Part shown: in pieces, positions 1 to 7,180 of the stretch
Numbering within the stretch: position 1 is the stretch's first letter
Layout of the letters: each line of letters starts with the position of its first letter
Origin: RGIG9041 sp045612565
GTDB taxonomy: Bacteria > Bacillota > Clostridia > Oscillospirales > QAKW01
DNA: 32,737 nt
Assembly: GCA_045612565.1 (NCBI GenBank)
Contig: JAZKZG010000162.1
Span: forward strand, 1-32,737
Reading direction: 5' to 3'
Translations under genes and position numbers: made by a program
The notes under the pieces: generated by a model
What the model was told of the DNA's origin: nothing
Databases searched by the model: none
Seen by the model: the letters and a program-made list of their open reading frames with translations, nothing else

Positions 1-204
1 TTGTTCGCCCCCCGTTTTTTTTGTTTCAAAATTAGGTGGGGGGGTATAAATTCATTTTTATTTTTGCACAAATTTTTATTTTGCAATTATTTCGCGTATA
101 TTTGCCGTTATATGCGTTTTATATCTGTTTTGGTTTAGTTATTGCCTTTACTGTTAAAAGGCTTTACGCCCTATATAATGCCGCTGTGTGCACTATATAA
201 AGCG
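1..204. other. Non-coding region after HNH gene, candidate cos/packaging region
   Basis: No convincing gene is seen here. The stretch holds a C6 tract (about 8-13) and a G7 tract (about 38-44) that could pair, a T8 run between them, AT-rich DNA, and two direct copies of CTATATAA (172-179 and 193-200). In cos-packaging phages the order HNH nuclease, cos, small terminase, large terminase is common, and the HNH gene lies immediately beside this region. The cos assignment is inference from position and from the GC tracts. The neighbouring terminase would lie outside the window. Confidence 0.35.
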
Positions 205-564
205 TTACCACCTTTCTGTATTTATAGGGATTGAACTGTTGCGTTGATTTTCAAACTTCTCTGTATGTACCTTGTTATGACAAGCTTTGCAAATAGCAAT
301 GAGATTTACATACTCAACGCCCTTGTAAGTGTATGTCCTATCAAGTGCGGTTTCGGGGTGTTTGCGTACAAACTGAATATGGTGTACTGTGTCCGCTTTC
401 GTGTAAATACCTTTGCTTTTACAAACTTGACATTCGTTGTGCTGCTCTGCTAATACTTCGGATCGTAACCGCTGCCATTCGGGCAGCTTGTAGAACTTCC
501 ATATATCCGCAGGCTTCAAGCCTTTTATAAAATCAACTATGTGTTGCGGTGTTGTCGGTGTCAT
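205..564 (-). CDS. HNH endonuclease (terminase-associated type)
   Basis: This 119-residue protein carries an HNH/McrA-like nuclease fold. A first CxxC (CQVC) is followed by the VHHI histidine pair, a conserved Asn (NLIAI), then a second CxxC (CKAC) and the final HNKVH. The cysteines should bind structural zinc and the histidines a catalytic metal. Small HNH proteins next to the terminase genes assist cos cleavage and packaging in HK97-like phages. Here the gene is the last before the left edge, where terminase genes are expected. The ATG follows a strong AGGAGGGG site. A homing HNH is the alternative, but the compact size and position favour the packaging role. Confidence 0.85.
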   Translation of the reverse strand: MTPTTPQHIVDFIKGLKPADIWKFYKLPEWQRLRSEVLAEQHNECQVCKSKGIYTKADTVHHIQFVRKHPETALDRTYTYKGVEYVNLIAICKACHNKVHTEKFENQRNSSIPINTERW

Positions 565-579
565 TGCCGCCCCTCCTGT

Positions 580-654
580 TTATGTTATGTCACGCAATGC
601 CGCGATTAAGATAGCAGCAAGTAAACCGATATAAGTTAATATAGCGTGTATCAT
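580..654 (-). CDS. Tiny single-span membrane peptide (24 aa)
   Basis: This short frame encodes a 24-residue peptide, almost entirely hydrophobic (ILTYIGLLAAILIAALRD), which would form one membrane helix. The ATG at 654 is preceded by GAGGTAACACA, a plausible ribosome site. It sits between the SGNH tail protein and the HNH gene with little wasted space, which fits a translated frame. The function is unknown. A second peptide of similar design lies at 8968-9051. A chance frame cannot be excluded. Confidence 0.45.
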   Translation of the reverse strand: MIHAILTYIGLLAAILIAALRDIT

Positions 655-667
655 TGTGTTACCTCAC

Positions 668-3136
668 TTAATAAAGCTGTTTTGCAAGTTGTTCAGCAAT
701 AAGCTTTCTGCCTGTTTCTTTGTGATGTGCTCCGTCATTTGCATTGAAATACTGATAACGGTTAAACTTGCCAATGCCGATATTGTAATCATCAACATAA
801 GGCAGATTGTATTCCTCTGCAACCTCTTTCAGCTTTGCATTATAGTCGCTCAACTTTAAGCCGATTGAATTAACCCTTGTATTTGAGTCCTCTGTATATT
901 CGTTGTTTTCGTCAACCCAAAAACGATAAGCGGCAGACAATACAAAAATTCTTAAATTCGGGTAATCTGTCAAAAGCGTTTCAATAGAATAACGCAACGC
1001 ACCTGCAAACTTGCTTGTGTCAAGCGGATTATCTTCGTTTTCAAGCGGAATACCAGCGTAATCATTTGTACCGTAAGCAATGGTAACGATATCAACCTTT
1101 GAAAAATCAATATTCTTCAATCTTTCAAGTCCTGTACTGTATCTTTCGGCAAGATTACCGCTTGCAACAGCTTCATTCTGCAAAGTGAAATCCCTTGTTG
1201 TTATCGCTTCGGCAAGGTTATACATACAAAAAGCATTGTACTCCGCTGTAGGGTGAACACTCATTCTACAACCGCCAAAACCGCAATTATAAACTGTTGC
1301 GCCTGTTTTGTTTGCAAGGAATGTTGAAATATCATTCGGGGGTTGCTGATTGCCGAAAATGCTGTCACCGAAATTGACGATTGTTTTTCCGTAAAGCGGC
1401 AACATAGTTTTGATATTTTCAATTTCAGTATTTGCTTTTTTGATATAAACTTCTGCTGTCGGTTCTGTTGTGATTGTTGCATTTTTCGGTATTGCTTCAA
1501 TATCTACAATATCAGCAAATGTGCCCGAATTGCTGCAAATTTCGGTATGTTCGTTTGTTGTGGCATTACCGATATTTATATAGAAGTCCTTAAATCTGCT
1601 TGTGTATTTGCCTGCGGTAAGTGCATTCGCGTGGCAAGGGTAAATTCTGAATTCAATAGTTTCTTCGGTTGCCGTAAAAGAGAATGTTTTAAGCTTTCCG
1701 TACACGGTTTCGCCACTGCTCGTTATTTGAGTATTTGAAATAGGTGCTCTTACTGCACAAGTGCAAAATGCTTCGTTTTCACCTTGTGTAAGTCCTGTCA
1801 AATCAATATTGACTTGATATGTTTCACCAATAACAAAATTAGGAACAGTAAATATGATATAACCCTGATACCAGCCTGTTATGCTTTCATCACTTGTAAT
1901 CGTATAAACTCCGTCACTTTCGGTAATGGTAGCTTTGACAGTGTTATAGTCTGCGTTTTGAATATCACCGATTGTAGGTGTTTGTAACCTATAAGTCGCT
2001 TCACCGTCTGCAACAAGCTTAATGTTACCGCCATTTTCAAGCGTTAAAGGTGTTTGACCGATAAGTTCATAACTTTCGTTTGTCGGTATATCTGCTTTTG
2101 TAATAAATCCGCTGTCATTTTCAAGCTGACTTATTTTCTTCGGCGTTGTGATTGTGTATTCTTCAACGGGCTTTGTAAAATCTGCATATTTGCGGAAATT
2201 AATCTTTGTTTCACCTGTTACATTATTCTGCGTAATGCTTGTTATTACGCCGCCGTGTGAGTTTGTTAAAATAGGGTGACCGTCAAAATATGGCATTGCA
2301 TAACCGTCGCCACCGTCAAAAGCCTCAAACAAGTCGAGTACTTCTTCGTTATCGTGCGTATGTCTTGCCGCTGTATTTGCCGTAAGGTCTGCCGCCTGTT
2401 CATCGGTTAAGCCTGTGCCGCCTGTGCCGCCTGTCGGCAATTCAAGTTCAAGACCGCTGCTGTTGCCGATTATAAGACCGCCGCTGTTGTTTTCAATTTC
2501 CTTTTCAATCAATCGCTCGACGGGAATATCAATAAATTCGGGCACATCAAAATTTGTATCAAGCGAAGCTTTCGCAAGTGTCAAGCGCAGGAATTTCACG
2601 CCGTCTGTTTCTACTTCTTCAACACGAGAAACAACTGCACCGTCGTTGCTGTATCGCAGCTCATTACCTTTAAAAGAAACACGGTCAATACCGACAACAT
2701 CGGGCATAATAGGAAGCCCGCCGTTGTTCTGCTCCGACGCAGGGCAATAAAAATCATCAAGCGTTTTTTTGTTGTCGTGCGTGTGTGAGCTGTTTATTGC
2801 GATAGTGCCCTCTGTCTTTGTGCCTGCAATATCATCACAAGCAACCGACTTTTTGCACTCAATTCTCGCGGGTGTTGTTGTTGAAAGTTCGCCCGCAATA
2901 ACGCCAACAAGCACCTCACGTGCATTTGCTATTATTGGAGCTTCGCAACTGTTGCCGTTGAAAGTTACATCTATATGTTTGCCGTTATATATGAAACGCG
3001 CTGTTTTGTCGCTGTATTCGCTCCATTCGTCGGTGAAAGCAAACTCAATCGTATAATCGGAGTTGCCGCACACGATAAAAGCTTCTTCATCGACAAGGCT
3101 TGCTATTTTATTTGTAATTGAAATTTTTATGCTCAT
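668..3136 (-). CDS. Tail/receptor-binding protein with C-terminal SGNH (GDSL) hydrolase domain
   Basis: This 822-residue protein starts with a domain typical of Clostridia phage tail or baseplate proteins (EWSEYSDKTARFIYNGKHID). Two THDN-x3-LD-x-F segments and a Gly-rich linker (GGTGGTG) follow, then a beta-rich middle part. The C-terminal ~230 residues form an SGNH esterase: GDS with nucleophile Ser592, GTND at 689-692, and DGAH with Asp801 and His804. It probably deacylates a cell-surface polysaccharide or other esterified surface ligand during adsorption. The ATG at 3136 is chosen over a GTG at 3148 because AAAGGGTG lies about 10 nt upstream. It is oddly placed, between the late regulator and the packaging region, some 18 kb from the tail module. 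Confidence 0.8.
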   Translation of the reverse strand: MSIKISITNKIASLVDEEAFIVCGNSDYTIEFAFTDEWSEYSDKTARFIYNGKHIDVTFNGNSCEAPIIANAREVLVGVIAGELSTTTPARIECKKSVACDDIAGTKTEGTIAINSSHTHDNKKTLDDFYCPASEQNNGGLPIMPDVVGIDRVSFKGNELRYSNDGAVVSRVEEVETDGVKFLRLTLAKASLDTNFDVPEFIDIPVERLIEKEIENNSGGLIIGNSSGLELELPTGGTGGTGLTDEQAADLTANTAARHTHDNEEVLDLFEAFDGGDGYAMPYFDGHPILTNSHGGVITSITQNNVTGETKINFRKYADFTKPVEEYTITTPKKISQLENDSGFITKADIPTNESYELIGQTPLTLENGGNIKLVADGEATYRLQTPTIGDIQNADYNTVKATITESDGVYTITSDESITGWYQGYIIFTVPNFVIGETYQVNIDLTGLTQGENEAFCTCAVRAPISNTQITSSGETVYGKLKTFSFTATEETIEFRIYPCHANALTAGKYTSRFKDFYINIGNATTNEHTEICSNSGTFADIVDIEAIPKNATITTEPTAEVYIKKANTEIENIKTMLPLYGKTIVNFGDSIFGNQQPPNDISTFLANKTGATVYNCGFGGCRMSVHPTAEYNAFCMYNLAEAITTRDFTLQNEAVASGNLAERYSTGLERLKNIDFSKVDIVTIAYGTNDYAGIPLENEDNPLDTSKFAGALRYSIETLLTDYPNLRIFVLSAAYRFWVDENNEYTEDSNTRVNSIGLKLSDYNAKLKEVAEEYNLPYVDDYNIGIGKFNRYQYFNANDGAHHKETGRKLIAEQLAKQLY

Positions 3137-3165
3137 TATCGGTGTCACCCTTTGAAAAGAAAGTT

Positions 3166-3206
3166 GCCCGCCAAACGGGAGGAGAATGTCAATCCGTTTA
3201 GCGGGC
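3166..3206 (-). promoter_or_regulatory. Strong hairpin between late regulator and tail-protein gene
   Basis: A 13-nt arm at 3166-3178 and its complement at 3194-3206 match at 12 of 13 positions around a 15-nt loop. The stem has a GC-rich base (GCCCGC/GCGGGC). On the minus strand it lies downstream of the ArpU-like gene and upstream of the SGNH gene. The T-tract after it is poor, so a weak terminator, an RNA processing site or a regulator binding site are all possible. The loop contains TTGACA on the minus strand, but no good -10 follows at the right distance. Confidence 0.5.
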
Positions 3207-3260
3207 GTAAGGAAGGAGATAAAATGAAAGGAACAAGCAACAAAGTGCCCTCTTTACATT

Positions 3261-3641
3261 TCATTTTATTAAATTGTTTTGTGACATATCGGACAGCTTT
3301 TTAAAATAACGCTGCACATATTTTCGGCAACTGTCCTCGGTGTTGTTTCCGCCTATTGCGTCCGCAACCTCATTCCAAGTACAGCCGTCTATATAGTGCA
3401 TTTCTACCGATAACCGCACTTGAGCGTCGTCAATGCTTGCAAGTATTCTTGTTATTTCAAGTTCGGCGGCAATTTGCTTTTTTTCGAGCGTTTTGAGCTC
3501 TTTGTATAGTTCTTTAACTTGTTTTACTTGCTTATTTTCTTTACCGTTCATTTTGAGCCGTAATTCATTCATTCGGCGTGAAATACGCCTTTTTTCAACT
3601 CGAATGCTGTTGAATTGCTTTAAGTTGTTTATATCAAACAT
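3261..3641 (-). CDS. ArpU/RinA-like late transcription regulator (sigma-70 region-4-like HTH)
   Basis: This 126-residue protein has a basic, coiled-coil-like N-terminal half. Its C-terminal helix-turn-helix (VEMHYIDGCTWNEVADAIGG, then YVQRYFKKL) resembles sigma-70 region 4. That is the design of the ArpU/RinA/LtrA-type regulators that switch on packaging and structural genes in Gram-positive phages. It is the last regulator of the early operon, just before the HNH/terminase region, which is the usual place. The ATG at 3641 follows AAAAGGAGGGCGG. The target promoter is likely near the left edge of the window but was not identified. Confidence 0.75.
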   Translation of the reverse strand: MFDINNLKQFNSIRVEKRRISRRMNELRLKMNGKENKQVKQVKELYKELKTLEKKQIAAELEITRILASIDDAQVRLSVEMHYIDGCTWNEVADAIGGNNTEDSCRKYVQRYFKKLSDMSQNNLIK

Positions 3642-3656
3642 CTTGCCGCCCTCCTT

Positions 3657-4025
3657 TTATACTTCGGTTATTTGTACAAGAACATAATCGCTTTCGCTGT
3701 CTATTACTTCGTGATAAACCTGCTTGACGTACTTGCGCCCGTCGCCTTTTAACACGCTTGTTTTCTGTAAAGCGTCAAGGATATATTTTTGCGCGCTCTG
3801 TATGTTGTCAACGTCGCGCCGCTTTGTTGCCTCATTCCACTTTATGCGGATTTCAACGGGTCTTGTGACGGGTTTTATGTCACCCGCCGCAATCGCCGCG
3901 TAAATATATTGACCTATTAAGTTTTCAATATCGCTTTTGAACTTTGCACCTGCGTATTTGTTACGCCTGCAAGCAAGTATATATTCATTAAGGCTCGGAA
4001 GTTTCGCATTGATGAAAAAATACAA
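3657..4025 (-). CDS. rusA: RusA-like Holliday junction resolvase
   Basis: With a TTG start at 4025 this is a 122-residue protein, the usual size for RusA. The signature is an acidic region: RRDVDN, then KYILDAL, then GDGRKYVKQ, which together supply the metal-binding aspartates and basic residues that cut Holliday junctions. It would resolve recombination intermediates before packaging. The TTG follows AAAGGAGG by 8 nt and lies 1 nt after the GNAT stop. A longer frame reaching 4166 would run through the acetyltransferase gene and is not needed. SSB, a Rad52-type annealing protein and a NinB-like protein in the same operon support a recombination role. Confidence 0.78.
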   Translation of the reverse strand: MYFFINAKLPSLNEYILACRRNKYAGAKFKSDIENLIGQYIYAAIAAGDIKPVTRPVEIRIKWNEATKRRDVDNIQSAQKYILDALQKTSVLKGDGRKYVKQVYHEVIDSESDYVLVQITEV

Positions 4026-4026
4026 G

Positions 4027-4578
4027 TTATTTGCCTCCTTTGCTTTTATACCAAAAGCTATATGTAACGCGGTTTTGGCTCGTTGCGTTGTCGAGGTGTT
4101 TGAAACCTTTCCCGTACCGTTTAGACATATCTTTATAGGTATTTTGGCTTCTGCCGAAACGAGCAAGTGCCCAATGCGGTGAGTGTCTCAAGGCTCCGAC
4201 GAGCGCAGGTGTTGTCGTTGTGAGATTTAATTCAAAGCCCTCGGCTGTCACTATCTCGGCAACTGCATTTATAAAAGCTGTGCCAATGCCGACACCTTGA
4301 TAATCGGGTAATACAACGAGCCTATGCACACGTTTTTTCCCTTTTTGCATTGGAAAGTAAATAATGCCCGTGTGAGCGACAATTTCGCCGTTAAGCACTC
4401 CGACGTATTGTTGCGCCGCGTTGTGCAAATCTGTGTTCAAATAGTGATATTTCCGAAATATTTGCCATACTGATTTCTTAATTGCGTTGTCAACCCTGTA
4501 TATTTCAAGCTCAATTTTCGGGCGGTTGAACTCTCCCTTGCAATAAAAAAACGCATTTCGTCCGTGTCGAATATCCAA
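4027..4578 (-). CDS. GNAT acetyltransferase, probably C-terminal half of ABC-GNAT protein
   Basis: This frame encodes a GNAT fold: RLVVLPDYQGVGIGTAFI is the acetyl-CoA binding motif (V-x-P-x2-Q-G-x-G-x-G), preceded by FRKYHYLN and GEIVAHTG. The only start is a TTG at 4578 with no ribosome site, buried in the ATPase gene. In related phages the same residues (CKGEFNRPKIELEIYRV) directly follow the ATPase part in one polypeptide, the COG2401-like ABC-GNAT design. A T7 slippery tract at 4545-4551 lies exactly where a -1 shift from the ATPase frame would enter this one. It is therefore most likely made as a fusion, or the locus carries a 1-nt deletion. The substrate is unknown. Confidence 0.75.
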   Translation of the reverse strand: MDIRHGRNAFFYCKGEFNRPKIELEIYRVDNAIKKSVWQIFRKYHYLNTDLHNAAQQYVGVLNGEIVAHTGIIYFPMQKGKKRVHRLVVLPDYQGVGIGTAFINAVAEIVTAEGFELNLTTTTPALVGALRHSPHWALARFGRSQNTYKDMSKRYGKGFKHLDNATSQNRVTYSFWYKSKGGK

Positions 4579-5141
4579 TCGGGCTCAAGCCATTCCGTAA
4601 CATCTCGGTGGCAAGAAACCGCAATGAATTTTTTACCCTGCTTTCGCACCGCTTTTGAAATTGCATAACTCGAGGTTTTTGCAACTTCTCGATTAACCAC
4701 GCTTGTAAACTCGTCGAAAATTATAAGTTCTTTATCATCAAGAATATTGCGCGCCAAATCAACGCGCATTTTTTCGCCGTTTGATAATACCGCATAAGGT
4801 TTCAACCAAGACGGAGGGCTCGCAAAGCCGACACTTGTAAACGCCTTTTCTATATCCTTAATTGATTTGCTTTTCGGCATATCATCAATAACGGATTTTG
4901 CCTCGTATGTATAGCGGCTCGTTTCGTAAGCCTCGCCAAAACATTCCTTTGCAATCGTGCTTTTACCTGTGCCCGAGCCGCCGACAATTAACCCCACATT
5001 CCATTCAACGCCCTCAATTTCAATGTTGCCTGTAAAATGCTCGTCAATGTGCTGTAAATCAAGGTCAAAATTGCCGACAACATTTGCGACACGGTATGTT
5101 TGTTCGGGCTCAACCTTTTTTATAATGTCAAAACGCGGCAT
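4437..5141 (-). CDS. Phage ABC-type ATPase (N-terminal half of ABC-GNAT protein)
   Basis: The 234-residue frame has a complete ABC nucleotide-binding set: Walker A GGSGTGKST, signature LSNGEKMR, Walker B LIIFDEFTS and an H-loop in SCHRDV. There are no membrane segments, so it is a soluble ABC ATPase and not a transporter. The last ~30 residues after IFDTDEM look unrelated to the family, while the -1 frame continues into the expected GNAT domain. Conventional translation therefore gives an ATPase with a short foreign tail, and a -1 shift at 4545-4551 gives the full fusion. The ATG follows GGAGGGCTTACA and overlaps the ParB-like gene by 22 nt. Confidence 0.82.
   Translation of the reverse strand: MPRFDIIKKVEPEQTYRVANVVGNFDLDLQHIDEHFTGNIEIEGVEWNVGLIVGGSGTGKSTIAKECFGEAYETSRYTYEAKSVIDDMPKSKSIKDIEKAFTSVGFASPPSWLKPYAVLSNGEKMRVDLARNILDDKELIIFDEFTSVVNREVAKTSSYAISKAVRKQGKKFIAVSCHRDVTEWLEPDWIFDTDEMRFFIARESSTARKLSLKYTGLTTQLRNQYGKYFGNITI
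4545..4551 (-). other. -1 slippery heptamer T_TTT_TTT
   Basis: On the minus strand the ATPase frame reads ATG CGT TTT TTT ATT. The T7 forms a perfect X_XXX_XXX heptamer, and a -1 slip continues as TAT TGC AAG in the acetyltransferase frame. Adding a single T would join the frames equally well, so a sequencing error or a mutation remains a direct alternative. No stimulatory structure was established. Confidence 0.5.
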
Positions 5142-5668
5142 TGTAAGCCCTCCTCTGTTAAGCGGTTATATATTTCCTCTTGCTGTTCTTCGTCCTCGCA
5201 CTCGACAACAACCTCAAAAACTGCGTTCACCTTTTCCGATAAGTCGTCGCGTTCTTTTGCCTGCTGCTCGGGCTCTGCAATTTCATCAAGCTCAAAGCCG
5301 ATAACGTCAACACCAAGCTCGGCAAGCTCCTCAATTTCAAGTTCAAGCAATTCATCATCAAAACCGCTGTTCATTGTGAGTTTGTTATGCGAAAGCGTGT
5401 ACGCTCTGCGCTGCTCGTCTGTTAAGTGGTCGAGCCTTATGCAATCAATTGTTTTAAAACCGAGCTCTTTGCAAGCAATCAAACGCCCGTGTCCTTCGAC
5501 AATGATATTTTTGTCGCCCCATACTGCAACGGGGTCATTGAAGCCGTTTGCTTTTATGCTTTCTTTTATCTGCTCAATCTGTTCGCGCGGGTGCAATTTG
5601 GCATTGCGCTCATTTGGTGTAAGCTCGTCAATGTTAAGTGTTACGATTTTCAACTGCTCTGTTTTCAT
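5120..5668 (-). CDS. ParB/Sulfiredoxin-like nuclease-domain protein
   Basis: The first ~95 residues match the ParB N-terminal (ParB/Srx) fold. NIDELTPNERNAKLH is followed by IKESIKANGFNDPVAV, then IVEGHGRLIACKELG with the conserved GHGR loop, and DEQRRAYTLSHNKL. The C-terminal part is acidic and has no ParB helix-turn-helix. No ParA partner is visible, so plasmid-like partition is unlikely. Such phage proteins are usually annotated as ParB-like nucleases or DNA-modification partners. The ATG follows CGGAGGTTTTGCAAA. Its place before the ABC-GNAT genes matches the order in many Clostridia phages. Confidence 0.78.
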   Translation of the reverse strand: MKTEQLKIVTLNIDELTPNERNAKLHPREQIEQIKESIKANGFNDPVAVWGDKNIIVEGHGRLIACKELGFKTIDCIRLDHLTDEQRRAYTLSHNKLTMNSGFDDELLELEIEELAELGVDVIGFELDEIAEPEQQAKERDDLSEKVNAVFEVVVECEDEEQQEEIYNRLTEEGLQCRVLTL

Positions 5669-5705
5669 TTTGCAAAACCTCCGTTTAATATGTTTCGTTC
5701 TGTGA

Positions 5706-6548
5706 CTATAAGCCGAGCATTTTATTGAGTTCGGCGAAATTCTCGCTTACTTTGCTGTGTCGCCTGTTTTTGCCGATAACCTCAATCGGCAGGCAACGCT
5801 CAAGCACTCTGTCATATATACGCTTGTTTGTTATGCTGTCGGGCTTTTTTAATTCTTCCGCCGTCAAGTTTGTTGTAATAATCATCGGCAGCCCCGAGCG
5901 ATAACGGTTATCAATGACATTGTAAACAATCTCTTGCATATATTCCGTCTTGCGCTCTGTGCCTAAATCATCAAGCACAAGCAAGTCAAAGCGGTTTATG
6001 CTATCGTAAATTTCCTGCTTGTTATTGAAGTTCTGCTCAATAATGTTTGCAATTCGCCCGAAACTCGTTACAAGCGCGTAATAACCGCCATCAATCAACG
6101 CATTTGCGATCGAAGCAGCAACAAACGTTTTGCCCGTGCCGACTTCGCCGTAAAATAAAAGCCCTTGCCCTGTTTTGCGAAACTCGCTGAACTGCTCAAC
6201 ATATTTTTTCGCGGCGTTTGTGATACGCGGGTTTGCGTTATCATCAACCGAAAAAGTCATTTCTTCAAGCTCGCTGTCGGGAAAACCTAAACGGCGACGC
6301 TCTGCAACAATTCGCCTGCGGTGCTTTGCCCGTTGTTCTTCCTGTTCTTCTTTGTCGCGCTGCTCTTTTCCGCATTTACAAAGACAATGCGGCGTTCTTA
6401 TTTCACCGAGAAAATTGACTCGCGTTTGCTTTGGCGTGTGACATTTGCCGCAATGCAAAAGCCCGTCCTTTATGTAGTCGCCTGTTTCTTCTTTGATTGC
6501 TTCGGCTGCGTTTGCCTCCAAAACATCAAAAGCCTGTTGAAAGCCCAT
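5706..6548 (-). CDS. DnaC/IstB-like AAA+ helicase loader
   Basis: This 280-residue protein has a cysteine-rich N-terminal part (CGKC, then CLCKCG), likely zinc-binding and able to contact the replicative helicase. An AAA+ core follows, with Walker A GEVGTGKT, Walker B LLVLDDLGTE and the sensor region MIITTNLTAEEL. This is the DnaC/DnaI loader design. It would load host DnaB onto phage DNA together with the DnaD-like protein at 9065-9826. It begins 1 nt after the upstream stop, so the two genes are probably translationally coupled. Confidence 0.88.
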   Translation of the reverse strand: MGFQQAFDVLEANAAEAIKEETGDYIKDGLLHCGKCHTPKQTRVNFLGEIRTPHCLCKCGKEQRDKEEQEEQRAKHRRRIVAERRRLGFPDSELEEMTFSVDDNANPRITNAAKKYVEQFSEFRKTGQGLLFYGEVGTGKTFVAASIANALIDGGYYALVTSFGRIANIIEQNFNNKQEIYDSINRFDLLVLDDLGTERKTEYMQEIVYNVIDNRYRSGLPMIITTNLTAEELKKPDSITNKRIYDRVLERCLPIEVIGKNRRHSKVSENFAELNKMLGL

Positions 6549-6549
6549 T

Positions 6550-6729
6550 TTATTTCACTTCCTGTTCCTTTTCTTTTGCAGCTTGTTCGCGTTTGCAAAA
6601 TTTATATAATCTGTTACCTTTGCAAAATTCGCACTCGCCGTGATTTCTGCAATCTCTATCATAAAGTGGTGAGCCGCGATATTGTTTACGCTTTTCTTTT
6701 CCGTGCTCAATCGCTTTATCAAGGCTCAT
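6550..6729 (-). CDS. Small Cys-rich phage protein (59 aa)
   Basis: The 59-residue protein begins MSLDKAIEHGKEKRKQYRGS and carries CRNHGECEFCKGNRLYKFC, four cysteines and a histidine that could hold one zinc ion. Short proteins with this start and Cys pattern are common next to dnaC-like genes of Clostridia phages, but their role is not known. It ends in a charged Lys/Glu-rich tail. It lies 1 nt from the helicase-loader gene and 1 nt from the Cys-rich gene upstream. Confidence 0.75.
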   Translation of the reverse strand: MSLDKAIEHGKEKRKQYRGSPLYDRDCRNHGECEFCKGNRLYKFCKREQAAKEKEQEVK

Positions 6730-6730
6730 T

Positions 6731-6922
6731 TTATTCCCTCCGTTTAAAATCCTTGCAAGACTCGCCTTTATGTATTAAAAGACATTCGCATTTATAAAAC
6801 GTAAGTCGCGGGCAGCCCTCGCATAAAACAGCGTCGCAATGTTCCGTATTAAAAATACACTTTTGGCACAATTCGCCCGTTTTAATCGGGTAAGCCTTAA
6901 CTCGTTTTATCTTCCGTTTCAT
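6731..6922 (-). CDS. Cys-rich small protein (63 aa)
   Basis: This 63-residue protein has eight cysteines (CQKC, C, CEGC, CEC and one near the end), which suggests one or two metal-binding knuckles. The N-terminus is basic (MKRKIKRVK), compatible with nucleic-acid or protein binding. No family is recognised. The ATG at 6922 follows GGAGGGCGGAAA and overlaps the preceding membrane-protein gene by 26 nt. It belongs to the run of small early genes where host-takeover functions are often found. Confidence 0.65.
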   Translation of the reverse strand: MKRKIKRVKAYPIKTGELCQKCIFNTEHCDAVLCEGCPRLTFYKCECLLIHKGESCKDFKRRE

Positions 6923-7175
6923 TTTCCGCCCTCCGCTGCAGCTCTTTTTTGAGCTGTATGTTTTCCGCCGAAAGTCGCGATATTATATCAATGTCTTTTT
7001 GAAAAGTTGCCTCAACCTGCCTTTTGAGCTCTATGAACGCTTTTTTATGCTCTTTTCGGCTTATGCTTGTTTGAACAAGTATACCGATATAAAAGCCTGT
7101 GAGCGCAATAGTAAAAGCCAATAGCCAACCTTTCCACGGGAACAAGATAATTTGATTTATGATATCGTCAAACAT
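6897..7175 (-). CDS. Membrane-anchored coiled-coil protein (92 aa)
   Basis: A membrane helix lies at about residues 15-36 (GWLLAFTIALTGFYIGIL). A long charged helix follows (ELKRQVEATF to KKELQRRAEN) that looks coiled-coil. The protein would sit in the membrane with its helical domain on one side. No family is recognised. It lies between dUTPase and the Cys-rich protein, with CGGGAGGTAAAAGAA before the ATG. It could be an Rz-like or superinfection-exclusion protein, but nothing in the sequence decides this. Confidence 0.65.
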   Translation of the reverse strand: MFDDIINQIILFPWKGWLLAFTIALTGFYIGILVQTSISRKEHKKAFIELKRQVEATFQKDIDIISRLSAENIQLKKELQRRAENETEDKTS

Positions 7176-7180
7176 TTCTT

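Noticed and set aside
21..50. Plus-strand TTGTTT/TATAAA pair preceded by GTGGGGGGG, resembling the accessory-unit promoters
   Set aside because: It points into the antisense strand of the HNH gene, the spacing is 18 bp and there is no inverted repeat; the GC tract is better explained as part of a packaging region.
1343..1738. Plus-strand frames of more than 100 codons inside the tail genes
   Set aside because: They lie opposite long, well-recognised minus-strand proteins, are Cys/Phe-rich and have no ribosome sites.
3224..3304. Plus-strand 26-codon frame with a strong ribosome site
   Set aside because: No plus-strand promoter is convincing and it runs antisense into the ArpU-like gene; kept only as a low-interest observation, not as a gene.
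4026..4166. Longer RusA frame starting at 4166
   Set aside because: It would overlap the acetyltransferase gene for 140 nt, while TTG 4025 has AAAGGAGG at 8 nt and gives the normal family length.
5120..5668. ParB-like protein as evidence for a phage-plasmid
   Set aside because: There is no ParA, no ParB helix-turn-helix and no parS-like repeats; an integrase and repressor are present, so ordinary lysogeny is the simpler reading.
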